NCBI GenBank assembly: GCA_020881915.1
Contig: JAJFPB010000004.1
Span: 4,898,001-4,962,000, forward strand
DNA: 64,000 nucleotides
Direction: 5' to 3'
Source of the DNA: Paramyrothecium sp. XJ0827
Taxonomy: Eukaryota > Ascomycota > Sordariomycetes > Hypocreales > Stachybotryaceae
Positions 1 through 10,047 of the stretch are shown here, piece by piece. The notes beneath the pieces were generated by a model that saw only the letters and a list, made by a program, of their open reading frames with translations, searched no databases and had not been told where the DNA came from. A program made the position numbers and the translations under genes. Numbering within the stretch: the stretch's first letter is position 1; each line of letters begins with the position of its first letter.

Positions 1-2
1 CG

Positions 3-917
3 TCTGAATGCCCGTTGGTGATTGCAATGGCAGGCAAAATTTGGCTTGAGGAACGAAATGGAGTGAAGCCGGAACTCGAGTCGGATCTTGCGACCCTTTT
101 GTGCTACCAGAATGTGGTACAGGTTGACGTAGATGTTAACCTCACGATCCCAGACTTGAACTTCGATCCAAATCAGCGTCCACTGACGGACGAGTCTTCC
201 GTCACACTACTTAGGAGCGAGTCCGGAAGCCACAAGCTCGACCTAAGTCTTCATCAATGGACAGGTAGATTCAAGGGTCCAATGTATGAAAGCGCCTTTC
301 CCGACTTACTGGTTGAAAAGAGGAACATTGACGGTCTGTTTCGCGCCCTTGTCGACGGTCGATACGGCCGACCGTTCGAAGAGCTTGGAGGCGAAGCAAA
401 TGCAGGAAACTTTGCCTCGGCACTGAGTGCAGCGTATGGGCGGTACATGGCCCAGCACATCTCCCGAAGCCTGCGAAAAGACAAGGGATCCGATCCAAGG
501 ATCATGCTAGGCTCACGGAACGGCACTGTGGCGCTCGCTGGCAACATGCGGCTTCAGCAAAACGAAGAAGCAAAGATTGCAGTCCAAGCGATGCTCTCCG
601 TCATGGCCGGCTGTGCACTGATGACGCGAATAATGATGCCGTTTCGTCAAGTATTGCCAAACAATCCTTGCTCCATTCTCGGCACCGCCATGCTCTTGGC
701 CAGTTCTAGACTGGTCGAAAACCCATCGTTGCTCTCCGATGTTGGACCTGATGATCCTGGAAATGCAAATTGTCGGACAGCCTTGGAAGGGAAAACGCTT
801 AGCTTGAAGTGGTGGTCTAGCACGGCTGGTATGAAGAACAGCAAATGGTATGGGATTGATGTAGACCAGGAGACGCCCCTGAATCACATACCGTCAATAG
901 AAGATGACTCGGCTTAG
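3..917 (+). CDS. C-terminal part of a fungal membrane-type hypothetical protein (5' end outside window)
   Basis: The frame is open from the first bases of the window to a stop at 917, so the N-terminus lies upstream. About 300 residues are visible. No catalytic motif is recognised. A hydrophobic stretch around the middle (VQAMLSVMAGCALMTRIMM) is followed by a block beginning FRQVLPNNPCSI. That block resembles the conserved C-terminal segment of large multi-pass fungal proteins of the DUF3433 kind, in which an LP(H/N)NPCSI motif precedes the tail. The family link is from memory and is tentative. There is no intron in the visible part. It is on the same strand as the next gene (SDR) but separated from it by about 600 bp, and nothing ties it to the alkaloid genes. 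Confidence 0.6.
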   Translation, partial: SECPLVIAMAGKIWLEERNGVKPELESDLATLLCYQNVVQVDVDVNLTIPDLNFDPNQRPLTDESSVTLLRSESGSHKLDLSLHQWTGRFKGPMYESAFPDLLVEKRNIDGLFRALVDGRYGRPFEELGGEANAGNFASALSAAYGRYMAQHISRSLRKDKGSDPRIMLGSRNGTVALAGNMRLQQNEEAKIAVQAMLSVMAGCALMTRIMMPFRQVLPNNPCSILGTAMLLASSRLVENPSLLSDVGPDDPGNANCRTALEGKTLSLKWWSSTAGMKNSKWYGIDVDQETPLNHIPSIEDDSA

Positions 918-1526
918 GGATGTGGATGGCTTTGAGAACCTTGATTGAGTCAACATTATTTGCATTGATGCCATGCACGAAATCTGTTTGTGGTGTGAGC
1001 TCTACAGTTAGGTTAGCTTATGCTACTAGAGTTAGCTTCACAAAATCATGAAGGGAAAATTCCATCGGAACCTCCAGGTATTAATGGAGTTGCTGAGATC
1101 ACGTCTACAATGATTGAAACTTGACCCGGTTCATAACCAAAGAGGCCGGTTTCGGGTAGGGTTCTGTTTCTTGTTCTTCCCTCTTCCCCCTCTTTGAACC
1201 ATTAGAAGCACAATACACGATAGAAAATCCTCTTGGTTCCATTCCTCTATAAATTAGTGACTTTCACAAATTCGCGGTGAGTCGTATTCCTGCAGCATCG
1301 GCGAAAGTCGATGACGGATTCGGCGCACGGCGACCCACAAAGTGCACGTCTTGTCGTCATCAGCCCCGAGCTTCCGGCCGCGTCCGCACACACTTGTATA
1401 ACGCATTACGTGCTCGATAACTGTGATCTTCTACCGGATATATATCTATACTCTCAGGCTGTATTACTTCTCCGAAGCATTATATCACATTTGCACAGTA
1501 AAAATCTCGCACTCTATACAATCACC
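918..1526. other. Intergenic region, putative SDR promoter
   Basis: No credible gene. A TATAAATT element lies at 1248–1255, about 270 bp before the chosen SDR start, and a pyrimidine-rich tract lies at about 1165–1200. Nothing else stands out. Confidence 0.4.
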
Positions 1527-2594
1527 ATGTCGATCCGTAAGTCCAGCCTCGCAGGATCGCAATCCGAGTAACAGCTAATACTTCATTTAGACAAAGCTCA
1601 AAACGAAGACCTGAAGGCTAGTGCTTTGTTTGATGTGTCACACATCACCGCCGTTGTAACCGGCGGCGCCACTGGCATTGGCTTGATGATCACTCAGGCC
1701 CTACAGTCCAACGGCGCCAAAGTGTACATTACAGGCCGCCGGAAGGAAGTTCTCGAAAAGACCCAGCAGACCTATGGCACAGGTCCTGGCAGTATACATA
1801 TTCTGCCCGGCGATGTGAGTTCAAAAGATGAGGCAATTCGCCTCGCGGAGGAGGTGAGCAGTCGGGAACCCAATGGCATTCACCTGCTTGTGAACAATGC
1901 TGGTATTGCGGAAGACGATGACACAAAATTCTGTAAGTCAAATCTCTGAACTTGGTGACCCTCTTCTGATGCCAAATTCGTCCGCAGCTTCGGCTGGTGA
2001 GCCTGACATGAGCGATGCTAAGTCAATCTCTGAGCACTTTCTCAAAACCAAGCCAGAGCAGTGGGCCGATACACTGAGGACAAATGTGACTGGACCCTAT
2101 TACATGTCTATCGCGTTTCTGCCTCTGCTAGCCAAAGGCCGAGATGTCACTCCTGGTTACGCATCCCAGATCGTCAACGTTTCGTCAATTTCAGGAGCTA
2201 TGAAGGGAACCAGCAGTGGCCAGCCGATTTACGCGACGTCGAAGGCGGCGCTTACTCACCTCAGCCGTATGTTAGCGACCACCGCCAAGGACATCAAAGT
2301 CCGTGTCAACGTCATCGCACCAGGCGTCTTTCCAAGTGAGATGACCACAGGTAAATCCGACGAGGCTAATAAGAGCTCGATGGATAATGAGATGAGCAAT
2401 CCCGCTGGTCGGCCGGGTCATGACTCTGATATGGCCGCAACCATATTGTTCTTGGCAGGAAAGGGTGGTCTTTTCTATAATGGCCAGATTGTGTATCCTG
2501 ATGGAGGTAGGTGATTCTGGCAAGACGGCCTTCATGGCATGAACTAACGTAGTTTGCAGGTTCTACTCTAATCAATCCCGCAGTTGCGAACTAA
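1527..2594 (+). CDS. Short-chain dehydrogenase/reductase (SDR), 4 exons
   Basis: Spliced model: 1527–1536, 1591–1932, 1988–2506, 2560–2594 (301 residues). All three introns are 53–55 bp with GT–AG borders and consistent phases. The tiny first exon gives MSIH before the open frame. The protein is a classical SDR: cofactor motif TGGATGIG near residue 30, NNAG near residue 100, catalytic Ser in NVSSISG and the YxxxK pair in YATSK, then the APG block after the active site. The C-terminus PDGGSTLINPAV is recovered only by splicing the last intron, and it resembles RhlG/Gfo-like fungal SDRs. It acts as an NAD(P)-dependent oxidoreductase in the cytosol; the substrate is unknown. It is the first gene left of the acyltransferase and might be a tailoring enzyme of the neighbouring cluster, but that is inference. 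Confidence 0.88.
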
Positions 2595-3527
2595 GAACTA
2601 CTTGATTAATGGGCTTCAAATAAACACCGAAACTCTTCATACGTATTCATGCATGAGTCATCGGAAATTAAACAAACTATGTAAAATCTCTCACCCCTTG
2701 TCCTATGTCGCGCAAAACGGTACATCAAACGGAATGCGGCAACTTACCACAAAACTGAAATGCGAGGTTGCACTCATGCAGATGTCGCTCGCAAGATGGA
2801 ACCCCCGGAGACTTAGTACGTCTGAGTGCCTTGCATGCTTACATCTTGGCCTCAGCCACAACTGACGTTCCCTGTTCTTACGGCCCTTCTTCAGCTTCGT
2901 GTATTTGTACGGTTTAGGATGGTTCTGTCGGCGACAGCTATTTTGAGACTTGGCCGACCATTTCCAATACAAGTTTTTCCAAGTAGATCGAAAGAGACCA
3001 CTTTAAAATCTACTGGCCTTTGAGGTTACTATACCAACTACTCCGCAGAGCCTTGCTACCAGCTGTCCTTGGGTAGGGTGCTCGGTAGATTCCAACAATA
3101 ACCGTGTTCTCTAGTAGTATAAGCTCGTGATTCCCGGAATTAGCAGAAGATTCTTGCCGTGATCAGAGGATCGAGGCGATGCAGCTGTATTCCGCGTGCC
3201 GAAGAACAAAAGTTCATCCTGCTTGTGACGAAGATTAACTTATGTGATGCCATTCGCACCATTGGCCAACAGTTTATGATCGTCGGCATTATCATTCAAC
3301 TTAAAATACTCCGTCAAGATAAGAAAACGCAATTTTGATGATGCGAAAGAATATCTAGTCATTCCCTACAAAACTGGAAGAATAATTTGGGCCTGCAGTT
3401 ATGGCTATAGACCCTTCATTCTGTCCAGACCTCATGAAGACGATACCAAAACTACTAGAGGTAGATTGGATGACCTAGTTCTATACCGATGAATAGATTT
3501 GGAAACTGAGAAAACTATTTACACTGC
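2595..3527. other. Intergenic region between SDR and acyltransferase
   Basis: The two flanking genes are convergent and their 3' ends face each other here. Only short overlapping frames without protein-like composition are present. I see no repeats or RNA genes. Confidence 0.5.
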
Positions 3528-4940
3528 CTACAGCTTGCTTGTCGCGTTTGTCAACCCCAGCCCTTCAATAATATGACGCGCGATTTTGCTGTGAAATACA
3601 TCAACCTCTTCCTGTGTGTAAAAGGTCCCATTGAAGCAACTGCCCAACACGAGACCTCCTCTCCAGATCCAGGTAAAACATTCGATCCATGGCCATGTAA
3701 CTGTATCACCGAACCACGCATCGTCAATAAAGAACTCCCCAGCCGGCCCGCTGTACTTGGGCTTGATATAGTAATCAACAACTCCGAGGCTAGAGATGGC
3801 AGGGGTTGTGTCCGTGAGTGGCCCTGAGTTAAAAGCATCGCCCATGGTTTGCATCATTGGACGAAGCGCGCTCCATATATCCGGCTGCTCTTGTAGCCCT
3901 AAGCGGTAAAATGAGCTCAGATTTCTGGACATGTCCAGAAACGACTGGCCGTTGGGCTTGGCAATAAAGGGCACCACGGCATGGAAGTTTCCAATAGGTG
4001 CTCTACCCTCAGAGTGCTTCTGGGCGTCTCCTTTGAAATAACGCCGTATATCAAAGTTGGCAAAAGTAACATATGTTGAGCCCGGTTGAACACCTGCATC
4101 CTTTTGCGCCTCCTGCGTAGCAAGTACAACAGCAGCATGCCAGACTGCGGTAAGCGAAAGGTTGCGGCTTTTACACGCGTTATTGATTTGAAGAGTTTCT
4201 TCTTTGGAAAACTTGAAGACCGCTCGTGAATTCACAAGAAGCGGTTGCTGAGGAGCGACATCGTCCAGGTTCTTCAGCGGATATGCTATAGACGACTCGG
4301 GTGGCGACACGTCCAAAGACTCCACCAAATGTGTTGCGAGTTGGCGTCCCCGACCAGGGCCCCTTTCACGAGTATCCACATAATCATCTGCTTGTCCAGG
4401 AAGATTGACCAACTCCTGCCCAAGTGTTATTGGTTTCGGATTGACCAAGAGCTTGAAGAACTCATCCCAAAAGTGAAGCAAGCCGCGACCGTCAAAGTGG
4501 GAGTGTTCCCCCTGCATGAAAAGCTCAGATGTTTTTGGGAGAAAGTAGAGAGTTGGTTGGCGCGTTTTCAAGAGCCCACGCCAAATATCCGGAAGTGTTC
4601 TGTCGTGGTCTACTTTAAAGGTTTCAGTAGCCCAGGTGTCGACTTCATCGTGGCTTTGGGGAGATTGGTATGTTCTCTTCTTCTCATGTGAAATAGCGGC
4701 AATTATCGGATACTCATATCTCATCTGTATCCAAGCATCTCGAAATGCCTTGGTCAGTTCCTCGTCAGATCTTTTGCCAGTACTCCTGTACTTAATTGAT
4801 GTTGCAACGAGGAACAGTGCTTGCTCGCCGGCCTTGCCAAGGATCCTGCCATAAAAGGCATCCTGGAACCCATACGCTTGTTCCCACTTGTTATCAGACA
4901 CCCGTTCCCATGAACGGTAGGGTGTTCGATTTGCGGCCAT
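3528..4940 (-). CDS. Tri3-like acyltransferase (condensation/CAT superfamily)
   Basis: Intronless. The frame extends to an ATG at 5084, but the in-frame ATG at 4940 (MAANRTPYRSWERVSDN) is preferred because that is where family-like sequence begins; it gives 470 residues. Trichothecene 15-O-acetyltransferase Tri3 relatives are of similar size. The catalytic HxxxDG motif is present as HSHFDG about residue 146–151 of the short form. Downstream landmarks are NFDIRRYF and the PAISSLGVVDYYI segment typical of the second half of CoA-dependent chloramphenicol-acetyltransferase folds. The expected role is transfer of an acyl group from CoA to an alcohol or amine of a small metabolite. It lies about 2 kb from the dioxygenase of the swn-like cluster. 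Canonical swainsonine clusters contain no acyltransferase, so membership is an open question. Confidence 0.8.
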   Translation of the reverse strand: MAANRTPYRSWERVSDNKWEQAYGFQDAFYGRILGKAGEQALFLVATSIKYRSTGKRSDEELTKAFRDAWIQMRYEYPIIAAISHEKKRTYQSPQSHDEVDTWATETFKVDHDRTLPDIWRGLLKTRQPTLYFLPKTSELFMQGEHSHFDGRGLLHFWDEFFKLLVNPKPITLGQELVNLPGQADDYVDTRERGPGRGRQLATHLVESLDVSPPESSIAYPLKNLDDVAPQQPLLVNSRAVFKFSKEETLQINNACKSRNLSLTAVWHAAVVLATQEAQKDAGVQPGSTYVTFANFDIRRYFKGDAQKHSEGRAPIGNFHAVVPFIAKPNGQSFLDMSRNLSSFYRLGLQEQPDIWSALRPMMQTMGDAFNSGPLTDTTPAISSLGVVDYYIKPKYSGPAGEFFIDDAWFGDTVTWPWIECFTWIWRGGLVLGSCFNGTFYTQEEVDVFHSKIARHIIEGLGLTNATSKL

Positions 4941-7013
4941 GACAACAAGTTGAGGAGATTGCTGGTTTGCAAAAAGGGACGATATGAGATGTCGGCGATA
5001 AGGTGTGCGACTAAAGCAAATACCACTTTGGGGGGGGCACGTCAAACTTGGCCTGGATAACGCAGCCACCGGGAATTTCGCCATTTGTTACTTATAATGG
5101 CTCGAGATTACGAGCTCGATAGGATTGGTTGCCGCGCAGGAGGATGCACCCCTTCTGCAGGGGTGCATCCAAGAGCCTGTTCCTTCAGGGAGGAAACCCA
5201 ACCAAGTGGCCGTGCGTGCATGCATACCAAACACACGAAAAGGGAATTCTACACTCAAACCCGTAGTACCCTCGGACTTCCATGAAGTCCGCCCCAGGCA
5301 TTCATTCTTGGCTTTCTTTGTTTGAAACCATACTCTATACGGCCTGTAGGATGAGAGCAGCCCCTTATTGTGTGGGACGATGATTTAGCCACCACGACAA
5401 TGCTACGTCAGAGATTGGGCATGCTTGCCAAGCTGGCTAGTCAATTCAGTTGAGGCGATCTGCTAGCCACCAAGTACATTCGAGCTAGCAAGGTGCTATG
5501 GGAGGAATTACAAATCACAATCATGCTTGCAACGAAAAGAGCTCGGCAATTCAGCTTACTCCTCAGATGTAACGGAATGCTCCGTTAACCTAGCCTAAAT
5601 GAGAACTTTACCATGTTGTCTTTGCTCATGGGTCTATTTGCCTCTTCTGCCTGTTCTGGCAAGCCTGAGTTTGATATGCTGGAATATTGAAGAAATTAGA
5701 CCTCCCTGCAGGAACCCATTAATGTACTCGTACCCTCATGCGAAATTTTCCGGATGTAGGATGCCTTGATAATAATTTACTATAATGGCACATAACATTG
5801 ATCGTCTGTCATGTGTTATTTGCACTTTTGTCAGCAACACTGTCGATCTTCTCGGCAGTATGATATAGAGATGCCGTTGTCAGAGGGCTTTATGGGGCAG
5901 CTGTCGGGTTCACGCCCTGGTTGTGGTAGCAGGAAACCTCTCGTACCAATTATCATGTCGGCTCGCTCTCCTAATTAAGAGACCAGAGGAGGATCAGATC
6001 CAACCCCTTGGTATTGACACACGACAGGCTGCGCCACACCGTTTGCAAATGAACCAGGGAAATTCTACATCATATGAGTGATGGGCAAGACGCGTCACTT
6101 TGGAGAGCTAGAAGAGGCAGAAAGGTGGGACCATTCGACAATCCGAGATTTCCATGCGACAAACGGAACTTGACGTGGCTCTGAAAGATCCTGGCATCTT
6201 GGTCAGGGTACGCATGCCGTTCCATGTAGGATTCCCCGCGCGCTAGAATAGCTCGACACCCGCTGCGTATCATAAACCCGAATCATTTAGGCATTTGACG
6301 ATTGACTGCGGGTACCTGTACGAAACGGGCTGATGAGAAAACTTCGTCATTCTAGTGCCAGGCAACAGGAGCCAACCCCTTGCGCAGCCAGTGTTCGTCG
6401 AGCCAGGAAGTCCGTGATAATTCTAGTGTCGCATTGCATGTCTACATTCCTGACCGCCATTCGGCTTTGCCCGACATAGGACAAGAGGCGCCAGTTCAAT
6501 GTGGACGTATACCTCCGAGCCTACTTCTTTATCATGTGTTTATCCCAGCTAAATCAACGTATTTTGGTTCTGACCCTTGGCATCCGAACATCCTTGTCAG
6601 ATGCAATGTACCCCTGAGTACCACAGCATGCGGCCTGCCTGGTGGTGACATTACAGCATGTATTCCTTTCCTAATACAGGACCTCGCCGGAGGAGGCTAG
6701 ACGCCCGCCAAGCTCCACAAGGAGCAGGTGCGTCAATGCAAGCCCGGATGAATCCATCCTAGAAGGAACCAAACACTCGGATTGCCTGTCTAACTAGGGC
6801 ACTCTTCAGCATGTCGATGGTACTACCTAGACATTCCGTTGCGTACTGTATACACGTACCTTTGTACTGGACTACTCTGACACGTACATAACGATTCTGC
6901 GGCCTTCACTGACATTGAGAGGACATCCACAACGGTCCGTTGCAATCAAAATTTTCGGCGTTTATACTTTCCCTTCAGTGCAGTCCAAAACATTTCCTAG
7001 CTCCGTGTTCAGG
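4941..7013. other. 2.1-kb intergenic region with a perfect inverted repeat
   Basis: Contains the promoters of the acyltransferase (leftward) and the dioxygenase (rightward). The only structured element seen is the inverted repeat at 5142–5170 (listed separately). The frames at 6070–6273 and 6380–6700 have no protein-like features and are not called. Confidence 0.45.
5142..5170. promoter_or_regulatory. 11-bp perfect inverted repeat upstream of the acyltransferase
   Basis: Arms GGATGCACCCC (5142–5152) and GGGGTGCATCC (5160–5170) are exact reverse complements around a 7-bp spacer. The element lies about 200 bp upstream of the preferred acyltransferase start and 58 bp upstream of the longer start, so it could be a transcription-factor site or an RNA hairpin. 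The role is inferred from position only. Confidence 0.35.
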
Positions 7014-7871
7014 ATGGCCGAAACTACGCCCAAGCTTCAGCACGTCCAGGCCTCAGAAGGCCGCGACCCCATATTCAAAGCCCTCCGCGAGGACGGAGCT
7101 GTGATCATCAAGGGCTTGTTCACAAAGGATCAAGTCAAGCGTCTGAATGAAGAAGTGCAGCCCTACGTAGACAAGATTGGTGTTGGTTCCAGGCACACTG
7201 AGGAGTGGGTCAAAGACTTTCATGGGGACAACACCAAGCGTTTGAATAACGTCGTCGCCTTGAGCAACACGTTCCGCCATGAAATTCTGGAGTGCGACCT
7301 GATTCACCAACTGTGTGAGGAGATCTATCTCGAGGATGCAGGCGGTTACTGGATGAACTCTGCTCAAGTCATCGACATCGGACCCGGGAGCAAACCCCAA
7401 CCGTTGCATCGGGACCAGTGGCAGTTCCCCATATTTACACATTGCGGCTCCGATGCTCCCGAGGCCAGTATCAACTTCGTCGTGGCATTGACCGACTTCA
7501 CCGACGAGAACGGCGCAACCAGGGTCATTCCAGGGAGCCACAAGTGGAGCGACTTCAAGCAGAATGGCACCCAAGAGGACACCATCCCAGCTGAAATGGA
7601 GATTGGTGACGCTTGCTTCATCACAGGCAAGGTTGTGCATGGAGGTGGTGCCAATCGGACAAAAGACATCACCAGGAGGGCAATCACCCTTGTTTTCCAA
7701 TGTTCTTACCTGACTCCAGAGGAAGCCTACGCCTTCAACGTTGACAAGGAGATTGCCAGAACACTCAGCCCACGAGGCCAGCGTATGATAGGCTTCCGCT
7801 CTCAATTTCTCAAGGACAGCCCCGGAGTCTGGAAGCGCGACTACGGCGAGCCGGATGAAGTGTATTGTTAG
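7014..7871 (+). CDS. swnH: Phytanoyl-CoA-type Fe(II)/2-oxoglutarate dioxygenase, SwnH-like
   Basis: Intronless, 285 residues from the ATG at 7014. An in-frame ATG at 6915 would add 33 residues without family character. The fold is the PhyH family: iron ligands H and D in LHRDQWQF (about residue 135–137), the distal histidine in VVHGGGANR, and the 2-oxoglutarate arginine shortly after in RRAITLVFQ. It is expected to hydroxylate an alkaloid intermediate using O2 and 2-oxoglutarate. Swainsonine clusters encode two such enzymes, SwnH1 and SwnH2; which one this is cannot be decided here. It is convergent with the NmrA-like gene (gap of 182 bp) and 2.2 kb from the swnK-like gene. The family call is firm; the swn assignment rests on context. 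Confidence 0.82.
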   Translation: MAETTPKLQHVQASEGRDPIFKALREDGAVIIKGLFTKDQVKRLNEEVQPYVDKIGVGSRHTEEWVKDFHGDNTKRLNNVVALSNTFRHEILECDLIHQLCEEIYLEDAGGYWMNSAQVIDIGPGSKPQPLHRDQWQFPIFTHCGSDAPEASINFVVALTDFTDENGATRVIPGSHKWSDFKQNGTQEDTIPAEMEIGDACFITGKVVHGGGANRTKDITRRAITLVFQCSYLTPEEAYAFNVDKEIARTLSPRGQRMIGFRSQFLKDSPGVWKRDYGEPDEVYC

Positions 7872-8053
7872 GATGGGTGTATTTGTTAGAACGATTAGTG
7901 TAGTTGGTCTTCACATGGGAAATGATTACTGGAAAATTTGGACTCTGCTAAATAAAATTCAACCGTAGAAATTAGTGCGAAAAATTACTAGTATTGTGTT
8001 CTTAACATTCAACTGAAGATTCAACCGGGTCTCCTCATTGACAACCCATTTCA

Positions 8054-9126
8054 TCAACTGGACGTTGGTCCCCAAGCCTCGTTCAACAGTTCCTCAATAC
8101 GCTTTGGGGCGGGAACTTTTCCATCAAATTCCTTGACTAGATCAAGATGTCCGCTGAGTCCATCCAAATCATAAGCACCAAGGGCGACGCCAGCTTCAAG
8201 ATCAGCAATGAGCCCACGAAGCTGATCTAACCCTTCGGGAAACCGCTCAGGATACAGTCTCGCTATATCAACGTTGAGTGGCAGGTCAATTACCTCATGC
8301 TTGAGCAATTTATTGACTGGTTGGTAGCGCACTTCGAGCTTCCTGCCAAGGCTCTTCTCAAAAAGCTTGACTAGTTCGTTTAATGTGACAGTGCTGGCCA
8401 CGGTTGACATAATACGCGGCCACTTGTCTAATTCCAGTGACAACGCTATGTACCGGGCGGCATCAGTCGTAAATGTCATACTCATTTTTGATTCCCCGTC
8501 GTCAGGAAGGACTGCCTGTCCATGTTCTGGGTCAACAAAGAAACACAGTGGGCGCAGAAAACTCTCCACGCGAGGTAGACCAAAGTAATCCATGAACATT
8601 CCTGGGTAAATGTACGCATACTCGAGAGTGTTTGTCTTCTCCAGCTCTTGTCGGGAATACATATGAAATCGTTTCTCCAAGTAAGGCAAGACGTCATCAC
8701 CGACATCATATTCGACGTTGAACTCTGATGGAATGAAGCGTTTAACGGGCGACCGCTCAGCAGCCCGGATCAAACGTCTTTGTGCATCAGACACGGAATC
8801 GTTGTCCATGATGAAAGCAGATATGATGACGTCAATTTTCTTGTCTGTAAGCTGCTCTACAAGAGCATCTTCCGATGAGTAATCGGTTTGGATCAACGGC
8901 ACATAGGGTTTGCCATTGAGCGGTGACACACGACTCAGGCTTGACTGTTCATCTGCAGCCTGTAGCTCCATGATTAGAAACTGTGGTATGAACCATCGCC
9001 GGAAGTGATTGTGATAGTTACCTTTCTCGACATAATGTAGACTTCATGCTTGCCAGTTGCAACGACTGCATCGGTGATGACTCGGCCAAGGTCTCCGAGA
9101 CCACCGGCAACCAGAACCACGGACAT
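8054..9126 (-). CDS. NmrA-like NAD(P)-binding reductase, SwnN/SwnR family
   Basis: Two exons, complement of 9022–9126 and 8054–8959, with a 62-bp intron; 336 residues. The first exon carries the Rossmann motif VAGGLGDLG. The spliced junction reads IMSRK/AADEQ and restores one frame. The second exon has typical NmrA/isoflavone-reductase-like segments (RFIPSEFNVEYD, YAYIYPGMFMDYFG, FTTDAARYIAL). It is probably a cytosolic NADPH-dependent imine or ketone reductase. Swainsonine clusters contain two NmrA-like reductases, SwnN and SwnR, thought to reduce the cyclised iminium intermediates; only one is present in this window. It is divergent from swnK (921 bp between starts), which suggests shared control. 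Confidence 0.82.
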
Positions 9127-10047
9127 CGTAAATGGTAACTTAGAAAAGAATGACTTATCACGGCGGGCTTTGGCCAATATTGGTAATAGGATATCGGAGT
9201 TTTCAAACAGCTTGTCTTTTAGCAATCATTTGTCTAGCAATGATCTCGATGGAATAATCAAGACCACACTGGTTACAAATCCATCCGTTCAGAGAGCATG
9301 CATCCCTCCCCCTTTCCGTGGGTCGACCGTTACAACTGCATGTACAGGGGGCCCCCCCATCGACTCCGCATACGTCCCCTGTCCCCGATCAGACCCCTGT
9401 ACGGCGTCTTCCTCTTTGGCCCCTATCGCTTGCACCTTGCATCGCTTCGGATTCATGTATTCCTTCTCGGACCCTACTCCAATCGTGTCGCCTCTGGTGT
9501 CGTAGCTTGTACAAGTACGTGCGCTTTGCACTCTCGAGGTATAGGGACCTGCCAGTCGGTTCGCTAGAAACCAGGGTTTACTCAGCTGTTCCTTCAAGTT
9601 ACTTGCATGAGAACATCGGATCCTCTTTCCCCCCATGTGTCTTCATCTACCGACACCCTCCGGATCACAGACCTACCGATCCTTGTTCACCCTCGTTTGG
9701 GTTCAAATGTACTGTACTCAAAGACTGCTCACCCCTGCAAACGCAGGGATGCACACCGAAGATCAATTTCGGGGTTTTGTATCATTGTTCCCGCATCGCA
9801 CAGTAGGTCCAAATGAACGAAAACGGTGAGTTCAGACGAAGCTAAGCGTAAGCCTGCGATATCAGTACGTGTGATTCAGGATAGTCAACCTTGTATAGAA
9901 AAGCATTTTGATACCAACAAACCAAGACCTTTTAGCACAGCCAACATACTTCAATGCTTAATAGATGTTCCCATTGTAGCACTTATCTGGTATAAGTCTC
10001 CAAATTCATTCGGTCCCCTGCTCGGCTGAGGAACCTGCCTAGCAAAG
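9127..10047. promoter_or_regulatory. Divergent promoter between the NmrA-like reductase and swnK-like gene
   Basis: 921 bp with long C-rich stretches. A 9-bp inverted repeat, GTACAGGGG at 9342–9350 and CCCCTGTAC at 9394–9402, sits near the middle. The overlapping frames of 89–162 codons here are C-rich low-complexity readings and are rejected as genes. A possible mini-exon for swnK (ATG at 9813, donor at 9826, acceptor ending 10042) joins in frame to the start at 10048. Confidence 0.45.

Noticed and set aside
2584..3023. Plus and minus frames of 65–93 codons between SDR and acyltransferase
   Set aside because: No start context, no conserved features, overlapping on both strands.
4941..5084. 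N-terminal extension of the acyltransferase to the ATG at 5084
   Set aside because: The added 48 residues have no family character; the ATG at 4940 begins family-like sequence.
6070..6700. Frames of 67 and 106 codons between acyltransferase and dioxygenase
   Set aside because: Composition not protein-like and no splice extension gives a family match.
7053..7805. 250-codon minus-strand frame opposite the dioxygenase gene
   Set aside because: Antisense shadow of a well-supported gene with intact active-site motifs.
9298..9816. Overlapping plus-strand frames of 89, 162 and 69 codons upstream of swnK
   Set aside because: They overlap each other in different frames, are rich in Pro/Ser/Cys from the C-rich DNA, and show no motif; more likely promoter and leader sequence.
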